Shown: positions 51,655-59,936 of the stretch, in pieces | Layout: every line of letters begins with the position of its first letter | Position numbering within the stretch: the stretch's first letter is position 1 | Source: CAWBOV01 sp963790525 | Lineage (GTDB): Bacteria > Actinomycetota > Actinomycetes > Mycobacteriales > Jatrophihabitantaceae | Assembly (NCBI GenBank): GCA_963790525.1 | Contig: CAWBOV010000003.1 | Span: 434,001-498,000, forward strand | Direction: 5' to 3' | DNA length: 64,000 nucleotides | Translations under genes and position numbers: made by a program | Notes under the pieces: generated by a model | The model's input: only the letters and a program-made list of their open reading frames with translations | Database searches by the model: none | Told to the model about the DNA's origin: nothing

Positions 51655-51903
51655 TCAGCGCCGTGCGGCGCGCAGGCAGGTGAGGCAGCGCGTGAGCGGG
51701 CGCGAACGCTGTGGGTCGGCCCAGAACCCACCGAGCACGGTGACGAGCGCTCCGCAGGCCGCGACGACATGCCCCGGGACCACCGCGTGGGCGACCTGGG
51801 CCGCGTTGACGTCGGGGTCCGACACCCATCCCACGACCAGGGCCGGCGCGCCGCCGACGTCGCCCGCGCTGCCCACGTCGTCCGGAGTTGTGGTCTGAGT
51901 CAT
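51655..51903 (-). CDS. Small Cys-containing protein, unknown function
   Basis: 82 aa. HVVAACGALVTVLGGFWADP and RPLTRCLTCLRAARR contain three Cys, with CLTC near the end, as in small actinobacterial zinc-ribbon-like proteins. No fold can be assigned. It converges on the flotillin gene and is divergent from glgX; the 238-bp space holds the two promoters. Confidence 0.6.
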   Translation of the reverse strand: MTQTTTPDDVGSAGDVGGAPALVVGWVSDPDVNAAQVAHAVVPGHVVAACGALVTVLGGFWADPQRSRPLTRCLTCLRAARR

Positions 51904-52141
51904 GCCGCGCACCCCACCCCGATTCGTCGCCGGGAGGGTCCGGGGCGACGAGATCTGCCATCGTCAGCCACGTTTCTGAAGCACTTTTCACCGTACACGC
52001 GAAGGACCTGGGTGTCCCGGCCCGCGGCGGATCCGGCTGCGACAGCTGTCCGGATCGGCGGCCGGCGGCTGGTAGCTTTGGTTCGGTCCGATCCAATAAC
52101 GCGTCGGTGAGTCGCACGTCCACTACTGGGAGACCACCTTC

Positions 52142-54256
52142 ATGCAGATCTGGCCCGGCCATTCCTACCCGCTCGGCGCAACGTACGACGGATCCGGCAC
52201 CAACTTCGGCCTGTTCAGCGAGGTCGCTGAGCGCGTCGAGCTGTGTCTGTTCGAGGAGGACGGCACCGAAACCCGTATAGACCTCCCCGAAGTGGACGCG
52301 TTCGTCTGGCACGGCTTCCTGCCGAGCGTCGAGCCGGGGCAGCGCTACGGCTTCCGCGTGCACGGCCCGTACGACCCCGAGCACGGCCAGCGGTGCAATC
52401 CGAACAAGCTGCTGCTGGACCCGTACTCGAAGGCGATCGACGGGTCGTTCGAGTGGAACCAGTCGCTGTTCAGCTACAACTTCGGCGACCCCGACAGCCG
52501 CAACGACGAGGACTCCGCGGCGGCGATGCCGAAGTCGGTCGTCATCAACCCCTTCTTCGACTGGGGCACCGACCGCCCGCCACGCCGTCAGTACGCCGAC
52601 ACCGTGATCTACGAGGCCCACGTGAAGGGGCTCACCCAGACGCACCCGGACATCCCCGAGGAGATCCGGGGGACGTATGCGGCGATCGCGCACCCGGTGA
52701 TGATCGAGTACCTGAAGGGGCTCGGCGTCACCGCGATCGAGCTCATGCCGGTCCACCACTTCGCCAACGACGCCACCCTGCTGGACAAGGGCCTCACGAA
52801 CTACTGGGGCTACAACACCATCGGCTTCCTGGCACCGGACTCCAAGTACTGCTCGAGCTCGACGCCCGGCGGTCAGGTCCAGGAGTTCAAGGCCATGGTC
52901 CGCGCCCTGCACCAGGCGGACATGGAGGTCATCCTCGACGTCGTCTACAACCACACGGCCGAGGGCAACCACATGGGCCCGACCGTCTGCTTCCGCGGCA
53001 TCGACAACGCGGCGTACTACCGGCTGGTCGACGACGACCAGAAGTTCTACATGGACTACACCGGTACCGGGAACACCCTCAACGTCCGCCAGCCGCACTC
53101 GCTGCAGCTGATCATGGACTCGCTGCGCTACTGGGTCACCGACATGCACGTCGACGGTTTCCGCTTCGACCTGGCCGCCGCGCTGGCACGCGAGTTCTAC
53201 GAGGTGGACCGACTGAGCAGCTTCTTCGAACTCGTCCAGCAGGACCCCACGGTGAGCCAGGTCAAGCTGATCGCCGAGCCGTGGGACGTCGGCCCGGGTG
53301 GCTACCAGGTCGGCAACTTCCCGCCGCAGTGGACCGAGTGGAACGGCAAGTACCGCGACACCGTCCGCGACTTCTGGCGCGGCGAGCCGGCGACCCTCGG
53401 TGAGTTCGCCTCCCGGCTGACCGGTTCGCCGGATCTCTACGAGCACTCGGCCCGCCGGCCGGTCGCGAGCATCAACTTCGTGACCGCGCACGACGGCTTC
53501 ACCCTGCGCGACCTCGTCTCCTACAACGAGAAGCACAACGAGGCCAACGGCGAGGACAACAACGACGGCGAGAGCCATAACCGGTCCTGGAACTGCGGCG
53601 TCGAGGGACCCACCGACGACCCGGACATCCTGGCGCTCCGGTCGCAGCAGCAGCGCAACTTCATCGCGACCCTGCTGCTGAGCCAGGGCGTGCCGATGAT
53701 CTGCCACGGCGACGAGCTGGGGCGCACCCAGGGCGGCAACAACAACGGTTTCTGCCAGGACGACGAGATCACCTGGGTCAACTGGGCCGACGCCGACAGC
53801 TCGCTGGTGGAGTTCACCAGCAAGGTGATGGCCCTGCGCGCCGGGCATCCCGCGTTCCGGCGGCGCCGGTTCTTCGACGGCCTGCCGGTCCGCCGTCGCG
53901 GCGTCGAGGGGCTGCCCGACATCGACTGGTTCCGGCCCGACGGCTCGATCATGACCGACGACGACTGGGGCTCCGGCTTCGGCCGCTCGATCGCGGTCTA
54001 CCTGAACGGCCAGGGCATCCCGGACCGGGACTCCCGCGGCGAGCGGGTCAGCGACGACTCGTTCCTGCTCTGCTTCAACGCCCACGACGAGGACATCGAC
54101 TTCACCGTCCCCGCCGACGAGTACTGGCCCTCCTGGCTGCCGGTCATCGACTCCGATGTCCGCGCTCCCGAGCGGGACGAGGTGCGTGCCGGCGACAAGC
54201 TCACCGTGGCAGCGCGCTCCGTGCTCGTCCTCCAGGCGGCTCCGAAGGCGGAGTGA
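52142..54256 (+). CDS. glgX: Glycogen debranching enzyme (isoamylase type)
   Basis: 704 aa GH13 enzyme hydrolysing alpha-1,6 links of glycogen after phosphorylase. N-terminal CBM48 domain (residues about 10-150: GTNFGLFSEVAERVELCLFE, GQRYGFRVHGPYDPEHGQR). The catalytic barrel shows VILDVVYNHTAEGNH, DGFRFDLAAALARE (nucleophile Asp), KLIAEPWDVGPGGYQVG (acid Glu) and INFVTAHDGFTLRDL (third Asp). SYNEKHNEANGEDNNDGE is the GlgX/TreX signature. An ATG at 52142 starts right after CTTC; full length. Confidence 0.95.
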   Translation: MQIWPGHSYPLGATYDGSGTNFGLFSEVAERVELCLFEEDGTETRIDLPEVDAFVWHGFLPSVEPGQRYGFRVHGPYDPEHGQRCNPNKLLLDPYSKAIDGSFEWNQSLFSYNFGDPDSRNDEDSAAAMPKSVVINPFFDWGTDRPPRRQYADTVIYEAHVKGLTQTHPDIPEEIRGTYAAIAHPVMIEYLKGLGVTAIELMPVHHFANDATLLDKGLTNYWGYNTIGFLAPDSKYCSSSTPGGQVQEFKAMVRALHQADMEVILDVVYNHTAEGNHMGPTVCFRGIDNAAYYRLVDDDQKFYMDYTGTGNTLNVRQPHSLQLIMDSLRYWVTDMHVDGFRFDLAAALAREFYEVDRLSSFFELVQQDPTVSQVKLIAEPWDVGPGGYQVGNFPPQWTEWNGKYRDTVRDFWRGEPATLGEFASRLTGSPDLYEHSARRPVASINFVTAHDGFTLRDLVSYNEKHNEANGEDNNDGESHNRSWNCGVEGPTDDPDILALRSQQQRNFIATLLLSQGVPMICHGDELGRTQGGNNNGFCQDDEITWVNWADADSSLVEFTSKVMALRAGHPAFRRRRFFDGLPVRRRGVEGLPDIDWFRPDGSIMTDDDWGSGFGRSIAVYLNGQGIPDRDSRGERVSDDSFLLCFNAHDEDIDFTVPADEYWPSWLPVIDSDVRAPERDEVRAGDKLTVAARSVLVLQAAPKAE

Positions 54257-54282
54257 GCTCAGGCGGTGCCGTGCTCGTTCGC

Positions 54283-55305
54283 TCAGCCGTGCTGCAGCAT
54301 CCGGAGCACGGCCTGCTCGACTCGCTCGATGCGGTCCTGTTCGGGCAGTGACCTGCGCAGGATCCGCGTCAGCGCGGGGGCGATCGTCACGCCGTCGTGG
54401 AACAGGTCGATGACGCGCTGGTCGATGTAGGCCGACCGCGCCACCGCGGGGGTGTTGCCCAGTTCGGTGGCGACCTCGCGGACGGCCGCGACGACAGCCC
54501 GCTTGCGGGCGGTCGCGGTCCCGGCGTCGGCCTCGGCCAGGGCCACCGCGGCCGACACCGTGCCGTGCCAGGTCCGGAAGTCCTTCGCGCTCACCTCCAG
54601 GCCGAGAAGGTCCTTGAGGTAGTCGTTGACGTCGCCGGCGTCGACCCTGCGCCAGCGCGTGGCGTCGCGGAAGGCGAGCAGGGTGTCCTGCGGGGAACGG
54701 CGGCGGCGCATCGTCTCGACGCTGCGCGCGACCTCGGGATCGGTCACCGAGATCTGCTGCACCACGCCGGACTTGGCCACGAAGTCGAAGACGAGGTCGT
54801 CGCCGTGACGGTGGACGTGGCGGCGCTCGAGGGTGGTCAGTCCGTACGAGCCGTTCTCGGCGGCGTAGGAGTCGCTGCCGATGCGGAAGTAGCCGAGATC
54901 GAGCAGGCGGAAGGCCGTGGCCAATGCCTTCTCCCGCGGCATGCCGTCCTGGGCCAGCGCCTCCCGGGCCGCGTCACGCGCGGCCGGCAGCTTCCGGGCG
55001 AAGGCCAGCACGTGGTCGTGCTTGAGCTTGTCGCGCTGCTCCCGCCACTGCGGGTGGTAGAGGTACTGGCGCCGTCCGCGGGCGTCGGTGCCCACCGACT
55101 GGATGTGACCGTTGGCGTACCGGCAGATCCACACCGCCTCCCACGCCGGGGGGATGACGAGCAGCTTGCACCGCGTGACGTCCTCTCCCGGCAGGGCGCG
55201 CCCGTCGACGTCGAGGTAACGGAAGCCGCGCCCCGATCGGCGCCGGGACCAGCCCGGGTCGGTGGGTGAGACAGTGCGTAGCCGGATTCGTCGTGCCGCA
55301 GTCAC
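54283..55305 (-). CDS. Bacterial DNA topoisomerase IB
   Basis: 340 aa. Poxvirus-like type IB enzyme that relaxes supercoils through a 3'-phosphotyrosine. Landmarks: VIPPAWEAVWICRYANGHIQ, YHPQWREQRDKLKHDHV, RLLDLGYFRIGSDSYAAENG (catalytic Arg/Lys region), KDFRTWHGTVSAAVAL and the nucleophile in TPAVARSAYIDQRVIDLF. Length fits the poxvirus-like bacterial family (about 310-350). Convergent with glgX, 26 bp apart. Confidence 0.94.
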   Translation of the reverse strand: MTAARRIRLRTVSPTDPGWSRRRSGRGFRYLDVDGRALPGEDVTRCKLLVIPPAWEAVWICRYANGHIQSVGTDARGRRQYLYHPQWREQRDKLKHDHVLAFARKLPAARDAAREALAQDGMPREKALATAFRLLDLGYFRIGSDSYAAENGSYGLTTLERRHVHRHGDDLVFDFVAKSGVVQQISVTDPEVARSVETMRRRRSPQDTLLAFRDATRWRRVDAGDVNDYLKDLLGLEVSAKDFRTWHGTVSAAVALAEADAGTATARKRAVVAAVREVATELGNTPAVARSAYIDQRVIDLFHDGVTIAPALTRILRRSLPEQDRIERVEQAVLRMLQHG

Positions 55306-55429
55306 GGTGCTCCTCTGTCGCGCGGATGCGATCAGGGACGACGCGCTGCTTGCGTTCGGGACCCGGAGCCCAACCTAACGCGGCCGACGCCGAGGCGCAT
55401 CGTCAGCGGGGGATGGCAAGCTGTCGCCC

Positions 55430-56020
55430 ATGACCGCCACCGACCCCAAGGCCGACCTGCACCGCTACCTGCAGATCGCCCGTGACGCGCTGCTGTGGAA
55501 GCTCGACGGCCTGTCCGAGTACGACATCCGGCGCCCGCTCACCCCGACGGGGACCAACCTGCTCGGCGTCGTCAAGCACGTCGCCAGTGTGGAGCTGGGC
55601 TACTTCGGTGAGACGTTCGGGCGCCCCTCGGCCGAACCGATTCCGTGGCTCGACGACGACGCGGAGCCGAACGAGGACATGTGGGCCACGGCCGAGCAGT
55701 CCCGCGCCGACATCGTCGGGCTGTACCACCGGGTGTGGGCGCACTCCGACGCGACGATCCTCAGCCTGGACCTCGACACGATCGGGCACGTGCCCTGGTG
55801 GCCGGCCGACCACAACGAGGTGACCCTCCACCGCATCCTCATCCACATGATCGCCGAGACCAACCGGCATGCCGGCCACTGCGACATCGTCCGGGAGCTC
55901 ATCGACGGTGCAGCCGGGCTCAGAGCCGACAACGACAACATGGCTCCGGGCGATGCCCAGTGGTGGAGCGACTACCTCGCCCGGGTGGAGAGTGCCGCGC
56001 GGGCCGCCGCGGCCGGCTGA
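55430..56020 (+). CDS. DinB-family (DUF664) protein
   Basis: 196 aa four-helix-bundle protein. NLLGVVKHVASVELGYFGET supplies the first metal His and MIAETNRHAGHCDIVRELID the other two, the DinB/YfiT metal site. GLSEYDIRRPLTPTGTN is the usual N-terminal motif of this actinobacterial group, some of which are thiol (mycothiol or bacillithiol) transferases. No ribosome site before the ATG; CAAGCT lies upstream as a possible -10 of a leaderless transcript. Confidence 0.88.
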   Translation: MTATDPKADLHRYLQIARDALLWKLDGLSEYDIRRPLTPTGTNLLGVVKHVASVELGYFGETFGRPSAEPIPWLDDDAEPNEDMWATAEQSRADIVGLYHRVWAHSDATILSLDLDTIGHVPWWPADHNEVTLHRILIHMIAETNRHAGHCDIVRELIDGAAGLRADNDNMAPGDAQWWSDYLARVESAARAAAAG

Positions 56021-56158
56021 CGCTCGACCCCACCGCTCCGTCCGCAGCACGCGCGGTCCGCGGGCGAATCGATCTGCACAGGATCACCCTGTGCCCGGCG
56101 GGCCCATGGCGCAAGGCCGACATACGCTGGCCCTTCACCCCCTGCCGATTGGAATTGT

Positions 56159-57136
56159 GTGCCGGACGAAGCGGACGACAGCCTGGTCACGGTGCTCCTC
56201 GCACTCGCGGCGAACCTCGGAGTGGCGCTGCTGAAACTGGCCGCGGGCCTGGTCACCGGCTCGGGCGCGCTGTTGTCGGAGGCGGTCCACTCCTTCGGCG
56301 ACTCGGTGACCGAGGTGTTGCTGCTGACCGCGCTGCGCCGGTCGAGCCACAAGGCCGACCGCCTGCACCCGTTCGGCTACGGCAAGGAGCGGTACTTCTG
56401 GTCACTCCTCGCCGCCGTCGCGATCTTCATCTCCGGGGCGATCTTCTCGGTGTACGAGGGCGTGCACACGATTCTGGACCGCCCGGAGCAGAAGCTGGCG
56501 TGGGTGAACTACGCCGTCCTGGCCTGCGCCGCGGTGCTCGAGGGGCTCTCGCTGCGCCAGGGGATCAAGCAGGCCGGCGACGCGGCCGCGCGCCAACGCC
56601 GCAGCCTGCTGTCCTACGTGCGTCACCCCGAGGACCCGACGGTGAAGAGTGTCGTGCTCGAGGACTCCGCGGCGCTGGTCGGCATCGCCCTCGCCGCTGC
56701 CGGCGTGGCGCTCCACCAGATCACCGGTTCGGCGGTCTTCGACGGTGCCGCGTCGATCGCGATCGGCGTGCTGCTCGTGGTGGCGTCGATCGCGCTGGCC
56801 CAGTCGTGCAAGTCGCTGCTCATCGGTCACCAGGCGGATCCGCGGCTGATGCGGGCGATCGAGCAGCGCCTGGAGGCCCAGCCCGAGGTCGACGACGTGG
56901 TGGACATGCTGACGATGCTCGTGGGCGCCGGCTCGGTCCTGCTCTGCGCCCGGGTGGACTTCATCGACACGTTCACCGCCGGCGAGCTCGAGGCGGCGTG
57001 CGTGCGGATCGACGAGATGCTGCGCAACGAGTTCGACGAACTGGGCGAGATCTTCCTCGAGCCGGTGCCGCGGTCGGACGAGCCCACGCGGGCTCGGGTA
57101 CTCGCGCGCTACGGCCGCGTCATCGCCGACGAGTAG
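56159..57136 (+). CDS. Cation diffusion facilitator transporter
   Basis: 325 aa. Six membrane helices in residues about 8-215, then a ferredoxin-like cytosolic domain (DVVDMLTMLVGAGSVLLCAR). Helix 2 has SEAVHSFGDSVTEVLLL (HSxxD metal site) and helix 5 VLEDSAALVGIALAA (second Asp), with GYGKERYFWSLLAAV between. Exports zinc, iron or manganese against protons; the actual ion is not readable. GTG start. Unlike FieF there is no Asp at the first HD-site position of helix 2, which could alter selectivity. Confidence 0.9.
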   Translation: MPDEADDSLVTVLLALAANLGVALLKLAAGLVTGSGALLSEAVHSFGDSVTEVLLLTALRRSSHKADRLHPFGYGKERYFWSLLAAVAIFISGAIFSVYEGVHTILDRPEQKLAWVNYAVLACAAVLEGLSLRQGIKQAGDAAARQRRSLLSYVRHPEDPTVKSVVLEDSAALVGIALAAAGVALHQITGSAVFDGAASIAIGVLLVVASIALAQSCKSLLIGHQADPRLMRAIEQRLEAQPEVDDVVDMLTMLVGAGSVLLCARVDFIDTFTAGELEAACVRIDEMLRNEFDELGEIFLEPVPRSDEPTRARVLARYGRVIADE

Positions 57137-57144
57137 TCGCCGCG

Positions 57145-57417
57145 TCAGCCGTGCTCGCGCAGGGCCCGCACGAGCTGGCCCTTGCGCATGGACGAGCGCC
57201 CGCTGATCCCGAGGTCGGCGGCGCGCTTGCGCAGATCGGACACCGTCCAGTCCTCATAGGTGGGGGATGCGCCGCCCTTGCGCCCGACCGCCGAACGGCT
57301 CGTGTTCGCGGCCGCGTTGGCGATACGCGCCGACTTCTCCTTGGAGTTCCCCTCGTGGCGGAGCGCCTCGTACAGCTCCGGGTCCTTCACGCTGGGTCCT
57401 GGTCCTCGTCGCGGCAT
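57145..57417 (-). CDS. DUF7218-like protein with Rho-N/SAP-type C-terminus
   Basis: 90 aa. MPRRGPGPSVKDPELYEAL and GNSKEKSARIANAAANTSRS form a basic N-terminal half, typical of small actinobacterial nucleic-acid-associated proteins. The C-terminal YEDWTVSDLRKRAADLGISG and KGQLVRALREH form a helix-extended-loop-helix resembling Rho N-terminal or SAP domains. Binding DNA or RNA is likely; role unknown. Convergent with the CDF gene. Confidence 0.8.
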   Translation of the reverse strand: MPRRGPGPSVKDPELYEALRHEGNSKEKSARIANAAANTSRSAVGRKGGASPTYEDWTVSDLRKRAADLGISGRSSMRKGQLVRALREHG

Positions 57418-57522
57418 GATCTGCTCCTGACCTCGGCCGGCTCGGGGGGTGTGGCGTGTCTGCTCAGCCGTCCCGGACTCTACGACGGCCCGCCCAGGTG
57501 GTGACAGAAGTCAGTGGCTGAG

Positions 57523-57536
57523 TGAGTGCCCACTCA
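57523..57536. promoter_or_regulatory. TetR operator TGAGTG-CC-CACTCA
   Basis: Perfect 6-bp arms with a 2-bp spacer, 16 bp before the TetR start and next to TTAGGG, which resembles a -10 box. The symmetry and place suggest autorepression of the TetR-ABC operon. Confidence 0.65.
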
Positions 57537-57551
57537 GTTAGGGTGTGCCGC

Positions 57552-58199
57552 ATGGTGCTCCTGCCCGTGCGCACCTCGCGCGCCAAACCCCTACCGCCCG
57601 AGGACCGTCGCGCCGCGCTCATCGCCGCCACGCTGCCGCTGCTCGTCCGCCACGGCGCCACCGTGCGCACGAAGGCGATCGCAGCCGCCTGCGGGGTGGC
57701 CGAGGGGACGATCTTCCGCGTCTTCCGGAGCAAGGACGAGCTGATCCGGGCAGCGGCCACGACCGCGCTGGACCCCACCCCGATGCTCGACGAGCTCGCC
57801 GCGGTGGACATCGACCTGCCCCTGCGCCAGCGCCTCGTCGTGATCGTCGGGATCCTGCAGCGCCGCATCATCACGGTCGTCACCCTGATGACCGCGCTCG
57901 GCTGGCACCACCCGCCGCAGGAGATCGAGAGGTGCACGCCGCCCGGGCCGCCGCTCAACGAGCAGGTCTACCGGGCCGTCGCCCGCCTCCTCGAACCGGA
58001 CCGCGCCCAGCTGCGGCGCCCACCCGTCGAGGTGGCGCGGCTGCTGCGCCTGCTCACCTTCTCCGGCTCCCACCTGATGATCGCCGATGGCGACCTGCTC
58101 ACCCCGGAGGAGATCGTCGACGTGGTGCTCGACGGTCTCGCCCTCCGCCCGCCGGCCCCGTCCGGCACGCCCGGCGCCCGCGCCGCGGAAGGTGCGTGA
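57552..58199 (+). CDS. TetR-family regulator of the ABC exporter
   Basis: 215 aa. HTH at about residues 22-64: RRAALIAATLPLLVRHGATV, AAACGVAEGTIFRVFRSKDE. Ligand domain helical. It is 3 bp from the first ABC gene and clearly in its operon. The ATG at 57552 follows a -10-like TTAGGG by 8 bases; the frame extends to 57522 but that start would lie in the operator. Confidence 0.9.
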   Translation: MVLLPVRTSRAKPLPPEDRRAALIAATLPLLVRHGATVRTKAIAAACGVAEGTIFRVFRSKDELIRAAATTALDPTPMLDELAAVDIDLPLRQRLVVIVGILQRRIITVVTLMTALGWHHPPQEIERCTPPGPPLNEQVYRAVARLLEPDRAQLRRPPVEVARLLRLLTFSGSHLMIADGDLLTPEEIVDVVLDGLALRPPAPSGTPGARAAEGA

Positions 58200-58202
58200 G
58201 GT

Positions 58203-59936
58203 GTGCTGATCCGACTGCTCCGCCAGTACCTGTACCCCTACCGGCGCCCCCTCGGGGTCGTCGTGGCCCTGCAGCTGGTCGGCACGATGGCCTCGCTGTA
58301 CCTGCCCAGCCTGAACGCGAACATCATCGACCGCGGCATCGCCCTCGGCGACACCGGCTACATCTTCTCCACCGGCGCGAAGATGCTCGCCGTCAGCGCG
58401 CTGCAGATCGTCTGCTCGATCGCCGCCGTCTATGTCGGCGCGCGCACGGCGATGGGTTTCGGCCGGGACCTGCGCACGGCGATCTTCCACCACGTCGGCA
58501 CGTTCTCCAGCCGGGAGGTGGCCCAGTTCGGGGCACCCTCGCTGATCACCCGCAACACCAACGACGTCCAGCAGGTGCAGATGCTGGTCGTGCTCACCTG
58601 CACGATGCTGATCGCGGCACCGATCATGTGCATCGGCGGCATCATCATGGCGTTGCGCGAGGACATCGGCCTGTCCTGGCTGATGGTCGTCAGCGTGCCC
58701 GCGCTCGTCGTCGCGATCGGGCTGATCATACGCAGGATGGTCCCGGGTTTCCGGCTCATGCAGGCCCGCATCGACGTCGTCAACCGGGTGCTCCGCGAGC
58801 AGATCAGCGGTGTCCGCGTCGTGCGCGCCTTCGTGCGCGAACCCTACGAGGAGCGGCGTTTCGGCAGGGCGAACGCCGACCTGACGGCCACGGCGATGCG
58901 GACGGGGCGGCTGCAGGCGCTGATCTTCCCCACCGTCATGCTCGTGCTCAACGTCTCCAGCGTCGCCGTGCTCTGGTTCGGTGCCTCGCGGGTCGACCAC
59001 GGGCAGATCCAGATCGGCGCCCTGACCGCGTTCCTCAGCTACCTGATGCAGATCCTGATGTCGGTCATGATGGCGACCTTCATGTTGATGATGGTTCCGC
59101 GGGCGACGGTCTGCGCCGAACGCATCGTCGAGGTCCTCGACACGGGCACGTCGGTGACCCTCCCGGCCGCGCCGGTCCACTCGGTCGGCGTCCGGGGCGA
59201 ACTCGAACTCAGGAAGGTCTCCTTCCAGTACCCCGGCGCGGCTGAGCCGGTCCTGCGCGACATCTCGCTGCAGGCGCACGCCGGGCGTACCACCGCGATC
59301 ATCGGCAGCACGGGTGCGGGGAAGACCACGCTCGTGTCGCTCGTCCCGCGGTTGTTCGACGCCACCGGGGGATCGGTGCTCGTCGACTGCGTGGACGTTC
59401 GCGACCTGGACCCGTCGCTGCTGTGGGGACTGATCGGGATCGTGCCGCAGAAGCCGTACCTGTTCTCGGGCACGATCGCCAGCAACCTGCGCTACGGCAA
59501 TCCGGACGCGACCGACGAGGAGCTCTGGCACTACCTGGAGATCGCCCAGGCTCGCGAGTTCGTGTCGCAACTGCCGGACGGGCTCGAGGCTCGGATCGCA
59601 CAGGGCGGGACGAACGTCTCCGGGGGGCAGCGCCAGCGGCTGGCCATCGCCCGGGCGCTGGTGCGTCGCCCCGAGATCTACCTCTTCGACGACTCCTTCT
59701 CCGCGCTGGATCTCGGCACCGACGCGCGGCTGCGGGCAGCACTGCGCCCGGTCACCGCGGACGCCGCGGTCGTGATCATCGCGCAGCGGGTGTCCACGAT
59801 CATCGACGCCGACGAGATCGTGGTCCTGGACAACGGCACGGTGGTGGGCACCGGTCAGCACGACGAGCTGGTGGCCACCTGCCCCACCTATGCCGAGATC
59901 GTCGCCTCCCAGCTCAGCGCGGAGGCGGCGGCATGA
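58203..59936 (+). CDS. ABC exporter half, degenerate-site subunit
   Basis: 577 aa. Six-helix membrane domain (residues about 1-320) with FSSREVAQFGAPSLITRNTN as the first coupling-type region, then an ATPase domain. Walker A is GSTGAGKTT, the signature is NVSGGQRQRLAIARAL (canonical), but Walker B is LFDDSFSALD with Asp in place of the catalytic Glu, and the switch is IIAQRVSTI with Gln in place of His. It therefore forms the degenerate site and lends its good signature to its partner. GTG start; pairs with the next gene by a 4-bp overlap. Confidence 0.94.
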   Translation: MLIRLLRQYLYPYRRPLGVVVALQLVGTMASLYLPSLNANIIDRGIALGDTGYIFSTGAKMLAVSALQIVCSIAAVYVGARTAMGFGRDLRTAIFHHVGTFSSREVAQFGAPSLITRNTNDVQQVQMLVVLTCTMLIAAPIMCIGGIIMALREDIGLSWLMVVSVPALVVAIGLIIRRMVPGFRLMQARIDVVNRVLREQISGVRVVRAFVREPYEERRFGRANADLTATAMRTGRLQALIFPTVMLVLNVSSVAVLWFGASRVDHGQIQIGALTAFLSYLMQILMSVMMATFMLMMVPRATVCAERIVEVLDTGTSVTLPAAPVHSVGVRGELELRKVSFQYPGAAEPVLRDISLQAHAGRTTAIIGSTGAGKTTLVSLVPRLFDATGGSVLVDCVDVRDLDPSLLWGLIGIVPQKPYLFSGTIASNLRYGNPDATDEELWHYLEIAQAREFVSQLPDGLEARIAQGGTNVSGGQRQRLAIARALVRRPEIYLFDDSFSALDLGTDARLRAALRPVTADAAVVIIAQRVSTIIDADEIVVLDNGTVVGTGQHDELVATCPTYAEIVASQLSAEAAA